NCBI RefSeq assembly: GCF_003010935.1
Contig: NZ_PGGN01000001.1
Span: 1,488,001 to 1,552,000, forward strand
Source of the DNA: Phyllobacterium endophyticum
Lineage (GTDB): Bacteria > Pseudomonadota > Alphaproteobacteria > Rhizobiales > Rhizobiaceae
Length of the DNA stretch: 64,000 bases
Direction of reading: 5' to 3'
Shown one piece after another: positions 55,680-64,000 of this stretch. How positions within the stretch are numbered: the stretch's first letter is position 1; each line of letters starts with the position of its first letter. The notes beneath the pieces were generated by a model. It had not been told where the DNA came from and did no database searches. It saw nothing but the letters and a program-made list of their open reading frames with translations. The position numbers and the translations under genes are program-made.

Positions 55680-56609
55680 TCAACTGTCACTATAGACCTT
55701 TGCAAGAACTTCCCTTGCAATCATCTCCGCCGTCTTCAGCCCGCGGAAGCGGGAGAACTGATTGCGGTCGACCTCGAAGACTTTCCCCTCCTTGACCGCG
55801 GAAATATTTACGAAGGCTTCATTGTCCTTCCACTGATCAAAGACGGTGCCACCGGGATCGGTTGCAATCAGCAGAACGTCGGGATTGACGGCGATCAGCC
55901 GCTCCAGTCCGGCGCCACTTTCAACGGCATCAAGTGACTCAATGGCCGGGATCAACCCAATGGCCTTGAAGACTGAACCGGTGAACGAGGACGACGTATG
56001 GAGGCTCATGGAACCGGTACCGGCAACGGCGAGCAGGAATCGCCGCTTCTCGCCTGCAGGAATTTGTGCCACTAGGCTGGCGATGACTGCCTCATGTTCG
56101 GCAATTGCCTTACCGCCTTCTGATTTATCCCCCAATGCATAGGCGATGACCAGGACATTGTCCTTTATCGTCTGGTAACCTCCTTCCCAGCTATTGAGCA
56201 CAATCGTTGGCGCGATTGCGCTGAGCTGCCCGTAGATAGCCGTATGGCGCACTTCGTCGGCGATAATCAGATCCGGAGCCAATGCGCTGACCAGTTCGAG
56301 ATTTGGCTCAAGTCGGGTCCCAACAGAGCTATAGTCGACTTTTTTGCCGAGCAACTGCTGAATACGCAGTGGTTGATTATCGTCAGCGATGCCGATCGGA
56401 GCCAAACCGAGTGCATCCATTGCTTGGACAAAGGAAAACTCGAGCGCGACCGCGCGGATTGGCGTGCCCGTGATCTCGGTGGAGCCCAATCGATGTGCGA
56501 TGACGCGAACCCCGTCATGTGCGTTGGCGGTGCTGACCGCCGGAAGAAGCCTGGTCAGCGTAGCTGCTGCCAGGGCAAAATTTATCCTGCGCCGGGTGAG
56601 ATCGATCAT
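55680..56609 (-). CDS. fecB: Ferric dicitrate-type periplasmic binding protein, FecB-like
   Basis: The product has 309 residues from ATG 56609 (an earlier TTG at 56645 would add 12). The signal region has three arginines (LTRRRINFALAAATLTR), so Sec or Tat export is possible. The mature start is FecB-like: RAVALEFSFVQAMDALGLAPIGIADDNQ. It binds the iron chelate for the FecCDE channel. Confidence 0.88.
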   Translation of the reverse strand: MIDLTRRRINFALAAATLTRLLPAVSTANAHDGVRVIAHRLGSTEITGTPIRAVALEFSFVQAMDALGLAPIGIADDNQPLRIQQLLGKKVDYSSVGTRLEPNLELVSALAPDLIIADEVRHTAIYGQLSAIAPTIVLNSWEGGYQTIKDNVLVIAYALGDKSEGGKAIAEHEAVIASLVAQIPAGEKRRFLLAVAGTGSMSLHTSSSFTGSVFKAIGLIPAIESLDAVESGAGLERLIAVNPDVLLIATDPGGTVFDQWKDNEAFVNISAVKEGKVFEVDRNQFSRFRGLKTAEMIAREVLAKVYSDS

Positions 56610-56641
56610 TTTAGCCCTGCTCGGTTTCTTACGGCCCGTTA

Positions 56642-58795
56642 TCAAAACGCCACTGATGCACTAACAAAGAAGGTGCGCGCTTGGCCGACGAACTTGCCGC
56701 CATTGTTGTCGATCGCACGTGTGAAATATTCCTTGTCAAACAGGTTCTTCACCCCAAATGCCAATTTCGGGGCATGCTTTTTACCCTCAGGCTGATATGC
56801 CAAACGCATATTCACCGTTGCATAGCCAGGAATATCGCCATACCGCCCCGTCGAATCCTCCTCCGTCACGTAGGTTGCCCCCTCAACGGCATTCCCGGGG
56901 GCATGCTGTTTTGACTGAGCGAGAATGTCGGCGTTGAGGACCCAATCGTCGTATTGATAGCGCGCACCTATCGAACCGACGTGGTGGGAATATAATGGAA
57001 GATCACGACCTTCGAATGCGCCTGCCTCATAAGTAGCGTCCGTATATGTGTAGGTCGCCGACAAGGACAGGCCATCGAGTGCAGGAGAAAGGTCGCTCAG
57101 ATCATAACGGCCTGCGAATTCCACACCACGATGTTGCGTGGCTCCAAGATTCGTCCAAACGCCCTCACCGAAAACAGACCTTCCAAGAAAGAGTTCTTCG
57201 TCGAAATCAATGTTGAAAACGGTCAGCTCGGCGCTCCAATTTTCGCCGAGGTAGTGGGTGCCAACTTCGTAGGTTGTGGCCTTTTCCGGATGCAGACCTT
57301 CGGTTGTTGATGCGAGGTGGCTGTATTGTTGCGGACCAAAGGAAACACCGGCATTGGCAAACAGTGTCCATGAACCGTCGACTTTGTAGGCCAGCGATAT
57401 CGTCGGCAGCGCCTCGCTTGCATCTATCTCCGGAGTGATTGCCCTGGTCACATTGCCATTATTGAAATCCGTAACGTTATTATGCGTATCGATCATTTCG
57501 TAGCGAATGCCGGGTGTAACCGTCCATTTTCCAATTTCGATCTTGTCGTCGATATAGACGGCATGCGCGGTCGTTCCGCCTTTGCTTGTTTGATAGATGC
57601 CTTGGGCAAGATCGTTCGGATCGATGCCGGACGACCGGTCATAAAATGCAGTGCGGGAAGCAGTCTCGGAGCTTTCCTCCCGTAAATAGCGATAACCGAT
57701 CGTCACCTCCTGAGTTACAGGGCCAGTTTCAAACAGCCGGGAATAGCGTGGTTCTATGCCAAAATATTCATAGTCGCGTGGAGCGGCGTTAAGGCGATAC
57801 CGATTGGCGTTGGCGCCCGTGCCTTGTTGTTCCACATGGCTGCCGCGGAAAGAGTCGACATAATAAGTCAACAGCTCGAAATTGTTCTCTCCATCGTCAT
57901 GTTGATAACGCAGGGAAATGTCGTCGCGCCGGCCGGTGAATTCGTCATAACGGCGCTTGGACTGGTATGGGTCCTCTGCATATTCCTTCGCTGTCAGGCC
58001 GCCCGGCATCCTGCCTCCGCCTTCATAGTGATGGAACTGGATAGCCAGCTTGTCCGTATCGGAAAACTCATAGGCACCCTTCAGGATGATGTCGTCGATG
58101 TCGGACTTGTCGTTACCATCCCGATAACCTTTTCCGTGGATGCCGGAATAAAGTATAGCACCGCCGTAGCCGCTATCATGTGTGCCGCCGATGAAGAAAT
58201 TCGGCGTTGCCTTGACGTTGCCATTGCCTCCGACGATGTCAGCACCCGATGAGACTTCCGCGCTGAAATCCTCAGGAATCGGACGGGTGACGAAATTGAT
58301 GATACCGCCGACATTTTGCGGTCCGTAGCGTACAGAACCTGCTCCGCGTACGACATCGACCGCTTCGATGTTCCCGGATGTAAGCGGGAAGAGCGACAAC
58401 TGCGGCTGGCCGTAGGGTGCATAGGAGAGCGGAACGCCGTCCATTAATACGGTGGATCTTGGTGACAGACGCGAGGCCAGTCCACGCACGCCCAGATTGA
58501 GCGACACGTCACTTCCCCCCGTACCATTGCTGTCTTGTACCTGCACTCCAGGGACCATCCTGAGTACGTCGCGTATGTTGCTAGCGCCGCCTTCTTCGAA
58601 TTGCTTGCGGTCAATGATTGTGCGAGCGCCGGGATGTTTCAGGACCTTTTCGGCATTCGGCTGGTCTAACCAGTTGCCGGTGATCGTGATGGTGTCCAGT
58701 AGGATCGACGTTCCCTCAAGAGCGGATTCCTGTGCGTGACTGGATGTGGTCGAGGAAAAAAGGGCGAGAGCAATGGCTAAGTACGTCTTATGCAA
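56642..58795 (-). CDS. fecA: TonB-dependent outer-membrane receptor, FecA-like, without signalling domain
   Basis: The product has 717 residues. A Sec signal (MHKTYLAIALALFSSTTSSHA) precedes a TonB box region (LDTITITG). The plug has VLRMVPGVQVQDS and VLMDGVPLSYAPYGQPQLSLFPLTSGNIEAVDVVRGAGSV, close to FecA. The barrel ends FVSASVAF. Unlike classic FecA, no N-terminal STN signalling domain is present and no FecIR genes lie near, so regulation must differ. It is first in the order A-B-C-D-E. No iron box was confirmed in the 58796-59000 region. Confidence 0.88.
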   Translation of the reverse strand: MHKTYLAIALALFSSTTSSHAQESALEGTSILLDTITITGNWLDQPNAEKVLKHPGARTIIDRKQFEEGGASNIRDVLRMVPGVQVQDSNGTGGSDVSLNLGVRGLASRLSPRSTVLMDGVPLSYAPYGQPQLSLFPLTSGNIEAVDVVRGAGSVRYGPQNVGGIINFVTRPIPEDFSAEVSSGADIVGGNGNVKATPNFFIGGTHDSGYGGAILYSGIHGKGYRDGNDKSDIDDIILKGAYEFSDTDKLAIQFHHYEGGGRMPGGLTAKEYAEDPYQSKRRYDEFTGRRDDISLRYQHDDGENNFELLTYYVDSFRGSHVEQQGTGANANRYRLNAAPRDYEYFGIEPRYSRLFETGPVTQEVTIGYRYLREESSETASRTAFYDRSSGIDPNDLAQGIYQTSKGGTTAHAVYIDDKIEIGKWTVTPGIRYEMIDTHNNVTDFNNGNVTRAITPEIDASEALPTISLAYKVDGSWTLFANAGVSFGPQQYSHLASTTEGLHPEKATTYEVGTHYLGENWSAELTVFNIDFDEELFLGRSVFGEGVWTNLGATQHRGVEFAGRYDLSDLSPALDGLSLSATYTYTDATYEAGAFEGRDLPLYSHHVGSIGARYQYDDWVLNADILAQSKQHAPGNAVEGATYVTEEDSTGRYGDIPGYATVNMRLAYQPEGKKHAPKLAFGVKNLFDKEYFTRAIDNNGGKFVGQARTFFVSASVAF

Positions 58796-59564
58796 AATGG
58801 AATATCCTGTATAAAATTGGTGAATTCAGGAAATTTAGGAGAAACCTGCACGTGGAGGCGAAATATCGCTCTCCCGATAGCGCGGGTTGGCAGTTTTAAT
58901 AACGAGAGGGATTATCGACGTTCAGAAAGTGCTGAACCAGCCAATTCGATTTGATTTATCAGGCAATTCATAAGTACCTCAAAAATATTCAATATTCGTC
59001 AATATGCGCTTACTACAACGGAGGTGCAAATATTACAATGCATATAACCTGGCATGAAAGGCACGCATACCCACGATCGTTTCCGGCAACGCCGGCTTCA
59101 AAGCCATCTGACGTGGCATGCCATACGCCGATCCGGAGCAACTTCTCAGCCTCGCATGTAAGTGCAGATGGCTGACAGGCGAGTAAGTCGGTCGAGCGTT
59201 GACACAAGAGCACATCTCCTACGCGGCTTACGTTCAAGCACACTTGTTCCCGAAGTCATCTCCGCAAGTTCCCGGGAAACCTGAGGCAGTTCACTGCGGA
59301 TGCGGGAAGCGGGTTCCTCCAGTCGACGACGCCTGCAGGCCGTGGTCCCTGGTCGGCCGTGCAACTATGCACCTAAAGTCTGGATTTGCTCGCGCGACGC
59401 GGAATGATAACTGGACTGCTTTCAGGAATGCGATCCCAGAACTTCAATTTAGACGAACGCTCGCCGTCTCAGTCAGCGGGATTTTTGCAGCGCAAGCGAT
59501 GCGGATCGGCTCGACAGACTAGGAAACTAAAACTGAAACGGCATTGCGTATCATGAGACTTCAT
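58796..59564. other. Divergent region between the fecA-like gene and a LysR gene, no gene supported
   Basis: This stretch of 769 bases is the promoter side of both genes. It is AT-rich near 58900-59040. The frames here lack recognisable families or ribosome sites. Confidence 0.5.
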
Positions 59565-60470
59565 ATGAATTTTAACCGGATGGCATATTTTGCCGCCGTC
59601 GTTGACACCGGTTCGTTTACGGCTGCGGCCGATAAGTTGGGTATTACGAAGGCGGTCGTGAGCCAGCAGGTCGCGAAACTGGAAGAGGAAGCAGGGACGG
59701 CCCTGTTGGTGCGCAATACCCGCCGGATCTATCTTACCGATGCGGGACGGGCGTTTCACAGCCGCTGCAGCAGTATACTTCGCGAAGTCGAATTCGCATT
59801 TGACGAACTGGCCGAAGGTACTGAAATGCCCATGGGTTTGCTGCGGATCGTTGCACCAGTCGCCTACGGGCACTGCCTGATCGTGCCGGCGGTCGCAAAG
59901 TTCACGGAGCTCTACCCTACTTGCAGGGCCGCAGTGACCTTGAGCGACAAAGGTCACGATCTTATCGCGGAACAGATCGACATTGCTATTCGCATCGGGG
60001 ACCTTGCGGACTCCAGCCATCGGACGCGCAGGATTGGCTCGATTCACCGCTATCTGGTTTGCTCACCAGGCTTTGCCGCTAGGACTGCTGAAATCCTGCA
60101 ACCGGAAGATTTGGGTATATTGCCATTTGTGGCAAATACGGCTCTGGAAGAGCCTTATGTCTGGGAATTGACCAATCAGAACGGCGAAGTGAAGACTTTG
60201 CATGCCTCTGCATCGATTATGGTGGACGCCATGCCCGCCGTCTACGGAGCGGTGTTGGCAGGGGGCGGGCTCGCAATCTTGCCCGAATATCTTGTATCAG
60301 AGGACATTTCGAAGGGCCGTCTTTTACAAATCTTACCCGAATGGAGCGTGCCGACAGCTGGCATCCACGCCGTCTTTCCGGCGACGCGCTACCGCGCCAC
60401 CAAAGTTCGAGCTTTTATCGACCTGCTTATCAAGATGCAATCGGAGCACGGTATTCGCACGGGGGCATGA
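59565..60470 (+). CDS. LysR-family transcriptional regulator
   Basis: The product has 301 residues from ATG 59565 (upstream ATG 59553 and TTG 59544 are possible). The winged HTH is MNFNRMAYFAAVVDTGSFTAAADKLGITKAVVSQQVAKLEEEAGTALLVRNTRR, followed by a type 2 periplasmic-binding-like effector domain. It resembles LysR regulators of the HTH-DmlR/TrgX type. It lies 226 bases before the protease gene, on the same strand, and divergent from the fec-like operon. Either may be its target. Confidence 0.9.
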   Translation: MNFNRMAYFAAVVDTGSFTAAADKLGITKAVVSQQVAKLEEEAGTALLVRNTRRIYLTDAGRAFHSRCSSILREVEFAFDELAEGTEMPMGLLRIVAPVAYGHCLIVPAVAKFTELYPTCRAAVTLSDKGHDLIAEQIDIAIRIGDLADSSHRTRRIGSIHRYLVCSPGFAARTAEILQPEDLGILPFVANTALEEPYVWELTNQNGEVKTLHASASIMVDAMPAVYGAVLAGGGLAILPEYLVSEDISKGRLLQILPEWSVPTAGIHAVFPATRYRATKVRAFIDLLIKMQSEHGIRTGA

Positions 60471-60696
60471 CCGTCAGTTCCGATAGCCGAATTGGGGTGG
60501 CCAATCGGCAGCCCTTTCATCTTTGTGCACCTGGCGTGAACACCGGCATTCAATGGCGTCTGTATCCGTGAGGATATCGGACCCATTGTCTGGTTTCTCC
60601 ATACGGTGAATCAAGATTGTTGGCATACTCTCAAATGGGATTTCGTGAAAATCTGCGGGATGATTGCAACATTAGTATCATCCCGGGAGGCCCGAA

Positions 60697-63600
60697 ATGC
60701 CGACAATGATTGAAACCAACGATGCCGCTGCCGGCGTGGATACGAGTTACGAAGTGCCTGCCAACGCGCTAACAACCGGGGGCGAGTTTGTTCATGGAAA
60801 ATTCGAAAATGCGGGAGACCATGACTGGTACAAGGTCACGCTTGAAAGGGGAAAGATTTATACTTTCACTGTGGTTGGCATTGGCGATAAAAAATCGGAT
60901 CTGGCGACACAAACGGTCGTTAAGCTGCGGGATTCCGAGGGAAATCTTATCCCCGAAACAGACGCCGCTTGGCACCAAAATAATATCATGGTTGACGGAA
61001 AGCCTCAGCAAACGATCAATCAAATGGTACCGGGCGGCGATCCGGGCATTACTTCAATCACATATACAGCACCGAGAAGCGGGGTGTTCTATCTCGATAG
61101 CAGTGGTCTGAAAGGCCAGTATGGACTTTCGGCAATTGCGAATAGCAATACCACCGATAATAATGCAGCCATGGACATGGACATGGCACTCGGCGCCATA
61201 AAGAGAGGTGTCCCTTGGGATAACAGGCCTGAGCACGTCACTTGGGGCATCCGTAAAACGAACAAAACTTCGGGCGGGCCCGCTCTCGCTGTTCCCACCG
61301 CGACCTACTACGATTCGGTACGTCAGATGCTGGCGTCAATCGCAGACGTCGCAAACATAACGTTTACAGAACTCACCCCTGGAAAACAAACGGACGATGC
61401 CGACTTTAAAATCCAGATACTGGATGATCAGGGCGGCGGCGGCACAGGCACCATCGGTCGCGGACACGGGTTAATTACCGTGCACGGTTATACCGATGAC
61501 AATATCCGCAACGGTCAAAAGGCGTTCGGCACATTATTTCATGAAGTTGGCCACACGGTTGGCTTTGCTCACATGCGGGGCAGTCTTGTGGATCCAACCG
61601 ACTATAGCACACGCAACGATCTTCCTGTTTCCGTAACTAATTTTAACACTTATGCAATGCAATACAATGGCAGGGATGCCCGCGCCAACACGCCATTGCT
61701 TTATGATGTCATTGCGCTTCAACACATTTACGGAGCAAACACCAAGACAAGACTTGGCGATACGACCTATGGCTTTCACACCAATACCGGCCTTGATATT
61801 TATGATTTTGCCAAAAATCCGGCTCCCATAATGTCCCTTTGGGATGCCGGAGGCATCGACACACTCGACGTTTCCGGCTTTTCGACCAAGCAGGCAATCG
61901 ATCTGCGCGAGGGCCATTTTTCCAATATCGGGACATTGAAGAACAATGTGACGATTGCCTACGGCGCTGTTATCGAAAATGCCATTGGCGGCAGCGGCGA
62001 TAATGTGATCACCGGTAACGCTGTGCACAATGTGCTGCGTGGCGGCGCCGGCAATGATTTGATCGACGGGGCCGGGGGCGCTGATTTGATGGTCGGCGGC
62101 AATGGCGATGACAGCTATGCCGTCGATAACGCGGGCGACATAGTGGATGAGACGGGCACATCTGGAACGGATGTCATCAATTCATCGGTAACCGTTGATC
62201 TGACCGATACGAACCATGTGAAGGGTTCGGTCGAAAACCTTGCCTTGACCGGCAATGGCGATGTGAATGGCAGCGGCAACGGGCGTGGCAATGTCATTAC
62301 CGGCAATTCCGGCAATAATATCCTTGATGGCCGCGATGGAAACGATGTGCTTGACGGCGGTGCTGGTGCCGACACCATGATTGGCGGCAATGGCGACGAT
62401 ATCTTTATCGTCGATAACATTGGCGACAAGGTCGTTGAAAGCGGCACTGATGGCATCGATCTGGTCGAGGCATCGGTGAGTTTCGATCTCGGTAATCAAC
62501 AACAGGCGGTCGGCGATGTCGATAAACTGCTGTTGACGGGCAAGGCTGATATCGATGGCTCTGGCAATGAACTTGATAATGTGATCACCGGCAATGCGGG
62601 CAATAATATTCTCTTCGGCAGAGGCGGCAACGATATTCTTGATGGCGGCGCAGGTGCCGACACGATGCGTGGCGGTACAGGCAACGATACTTATATCGTC
62701 GACAATAGCGGCGATAAGGTCGATGAAGCCGGCGGCAATGGTAACGATCTCGTCAAATCCTCGGTCAGCTACAGCCTTGCCGATACCGGGGGTGATGTCG
62801 AAAATCTTGCCCTCACCGGAACTACAAACATCGATGCGACCGGTAATGCGCTGGACAATGTGCTGACCGGCAATTCCGGCAATAATATCCTCGACGGCGG
62901 CAAGGGAAAGAATATCCTGCGCGGCGGCGATGGTGATGACACATATATCATCAATAGCGCCGACGACACGATTGACGAGACCGGCACCGACGGCAATGAC
63001 ACGATCGTTTCGTCGACTGATTTCGATCTTGCGACCTCAGCCCAGGTGCACGGGCAGATCGAGAACCTGACCCTGACGGGTAGCGCCAACATCAATGGCA
63101 CCGGCAATGGGTCCGAGAATGTGCTGACCGGCAATTCCGGCGACAATGTTCTCACCGGTTTGGGCGGTAACGACATCTATGTGATCAATTCGATTGGCGA
63201 TGTTGTCAATGAGGAGGGCGGCAACGGTATCGATGGCGTCCGCTCGTCGATCAGTTTTGACCTCGGTTCTGCCCAGGCACGCGGGCAGGTCGAGAATCTG
63301 ACGCTGACCGGCGGTGATGATCTCACCGGCACGGGCAACGAGCTCGGGAATGTGATCATCGGCAATTCCGGCGATAATGTTCTCGATGGTCGGGCTGGCG
63401 ATGACACGCTTCATGGCGGGTTCGGCGCCGATACGATGCGTGGTGGCATCGGCAATGACATTTATATCGTCGACAATGCAGGCGACGTTGTCGATGAGGC
63501 CGATGGCGACGACATCGATGAGGTCCGGTCTTCGATCAGTTTTGACCTGGGTTCTGCCCAGGCACGCGGGAAGGTCGAAAATCTGACGCTGACCGGCAGT

Positions 63601-64000
63601 GCTGAACTCACGGGCACCGGCAATGAGCTCGGAAATGTGATCATCGGCAATTCCGGCGATAATGTTCTCGACGGTCGGGCTGGCGATGACACGCTTGATG
63701 GCGGGCTGGGCGCCGATACCATGCGTGGTGGCAGCGGCAATGACATCTATGTTGTCGATAATGCGCGTGATGTGGTCGATGAGGCCAGTGGCGACGGCAT
63801 CGATGAGGTCCGGTCTTCGATCGATTTCGACCTTGCTCCGGCAAAAGCGGTGCTCGGGAAGGTCGAAAATCTGACGCTGACCGGCAGTACTGATCTCACC
63901 GGCACCGGCAATGAGCTCGGAAATGTGATCACCGGCAATTCGGGCAATAATGTTCTTGAGGGTCAGGCTGGCAATGACACGCTTGATGGCGGGCTCGGGG
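60697..64000 (+). CDS. Serralysin-type RTX metalloprotease, C-terminus outside window
   Basis: The frame runs open from ATG 60697 to the window end, about 1,101 codons. GGGAGG 6 bases upstream sets the start. Residues about 10-145 are a PPC-like domain (DHDWYKVTLERGKIYTFTV). The zinc site HEVGHTVGFAH is residues 282-292, with a Met-turn in NTYAMQYN, then the serralysin TPLLYDVIALQHIYGANT. From about residue 440 GGxGxD repeats (RTX, Ca2+ binding) and VENLTLTG modules repeat every 95-100 residues. There is no signal peptide, so secretion by a type I system is likely. No T1SS gene is in view. Confidence 0.92.
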   Translation, partial: MPTMIETNDAAAGVDTSYEVPANALTTGGEFVHGKFENAGDHDWYKVTLERGKIYTFTVVGIGDKKSDLATQTVVKLRDSEGNLIPETDAAWHQNNIMVDGKPQQTINQMVPGGDPGITSITYTAPRSGVFYLDSSGLKGQYGLSAIANSNTTDNNAAMDMDMALGAIKRGVPWDNRPEHVTWGIRKTNKTSGGPALAVPTATYYDSVRQMLASIADVANITFTELTPGKQTDDADFKIQILDDQGGGGTGTIGRGHGLITVHGYTDDNIRNGQKAFGTLFHEVGHTVGFAHMRGSLVDPTDYSTRNDLPVSVTNFNTYAMQYNGRDARANTPLLYDVIALQHIYGANTKTRLGDTTYGFHTNTGLDIYDFAKNPAPIMSLWDAGGIDTLDVSGFSTKQAIDLREGHFSNIGTLKNNVTIAYGAVIENAIGGSGDNVITGNAVHNVLRGGAGNDLIDGAGGADLMVGGNGDDSYAVDNAGDIVDETGTSGTDVINSSVTVDLTDTNHVKGSVENLALTGNGDVNGSGNGRGNVITGNSGNNILDGRDGNDVLDGGAGADTMIGGNGDDIFIVDNIGDKVVESGTDGIDLVEASVSFDLGNQQQAVGDVDKLLLTGKADIDGSGNELDNVITGNAGNNILFGRGGNDILDGGAGADTMRGGTGNDTYIVDNSGDKVDEAGGNGNDLVKSSVSYSLADTGGDVENLALTGTTNIDATGNALDNVLTGNSGNNILDGGKGKNILRGGDGDDTYIINSADDTIDETGTDGNDTIVSSTDFDLATSAQVHGQIENLTLTGSANINGTGNGSENVLTGNSGDNVLTGLGGNDIYVINSIGDVVNEEGGNGIDGVRSSISFDLGSAQARGQVENLTLTGGDDLTGTGNELGNVIIGNSGDNVLDGRAGDDTLHGGFGADTMRGGIGNDIYIVDNAGDVVDEADGDDIDEVRSSISFDLGSAQARGKVENLTLTGSAELTGTGNELGNVIIGNSGDNVLDGRAGDDTLDGGLGADTMRGGSGNDIYVVDNARDVVDEASGDGIDEVRSSIDFDLAPAKAVLGKVENLTLTGSTDLTGTGNELGNVITGNSGNNVLEGQAGNDTLDGGLG
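62230..64000 (+). repeat. Tandem RTX modules in the metalloprotease gene, seven copies visible
   Basis: The ENLxLTG/GTGNELGNVITGNSGNN unit recurs near 62230, 62524, 62799, 63060, 63291, 63573 and 63864, and the last three copies are near-identical in DNA, 285 and 288 bases apart. The 288 spacing includes one extra codon. Recent duplication is likely; the array continues beyond the window. Confidence 0.85.

Noticed and set aside
58796-59040. RirA-type (TGA-N9-TCA) or ICE box upstream of the FecA-like gene
   Set aside because: Near matches exist but none meets the consensus by eye; not claimed.

Overview
The window is high-GC DNA of an alphaproteobacterium, most likely order Hyphomicrobiales (Brucella/Ochrobactrum, Phyllobacterium or Mesorhizobium relatives). 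The evidence is family content: a pyridoxamine-pyruvate-transaminase-like enzyme close to the Mesorhizobium one, a betC-betA-betB choline-O-sulfate pathway, methylmalonyl-CoA mutase as mcmB-mcmA, a rhizobial-type asparaginase, a TIGR03808 protein and an AbcR/alpha-r15-like small RNA. It looks chromosomal: there is no transposase, integrase or replication gene. Genus cannot be fixed by reading alone.

Layout. 0-5.6 kb: a transglutaminase / ATP-grasp / alpha-E cluster, cut by the left window edge. 5.8-12.1 kb: a class V aminotransferase and a complete dipeptide-type ABC importer. 12.1-13.8 kb: a zinc-ribbon miniprotein, a strong hairpin, a 33-codon membrane peptide gene, an anti-SD small RNA, a hydrolase and tRNA-Pro(CGG). 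13.9-17.0 kb: a GDP-mannose pyrophosphorylase/AGE fusion and a VapBC pair. 17.0-26.3 kb: choline-O-sulfate to betaine genes, a thiolase, a DUF3750 protein, asparaginase and a Tat-exported repeat protein. 26.3-35.5 kb: a GreA/B factor, an AbrB-Doc pair, mcmB-mcmA-corA, an SDR, a small helical protein and a HerA-like ATPase. 35.9-39.5 kb: a subtilisin autotransporter. 39.8-46.5 kb: a ROK regulator divergent from an ABC importer operon that ends in a 2H phosphoesterase and an inositol-monophosphatase-family enzyme. 46.6-51.9 kb: an exported GDPD-family phosphodiesterase and a Tat-exported phospholipase C, convergent. 52.6-58.8 kb: a shikimate-kinase remnant and a fecABCDE-like ferric citrate operon. 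59.6-64 kb: a LysR regulator and a serralysin-type RTX metalloprotease running off the right edge.

Working together. Secreted phospholipase C and GDPD beside an importer operon that carries a 2H phosphoesterase and an IMPase-family phosphatase suggest phospholipid headgroup scavenging, possibly of cyclic or phosphodiester polyol phosphates. This is the most interesting and least described unit here. Choline released elsewhere could enter the betA-betB pathway. Two palindromic repeats of one family lie at 5.65 and 35.5 kb, and two toxin-antitoxin pairs lie between metabolic operons.
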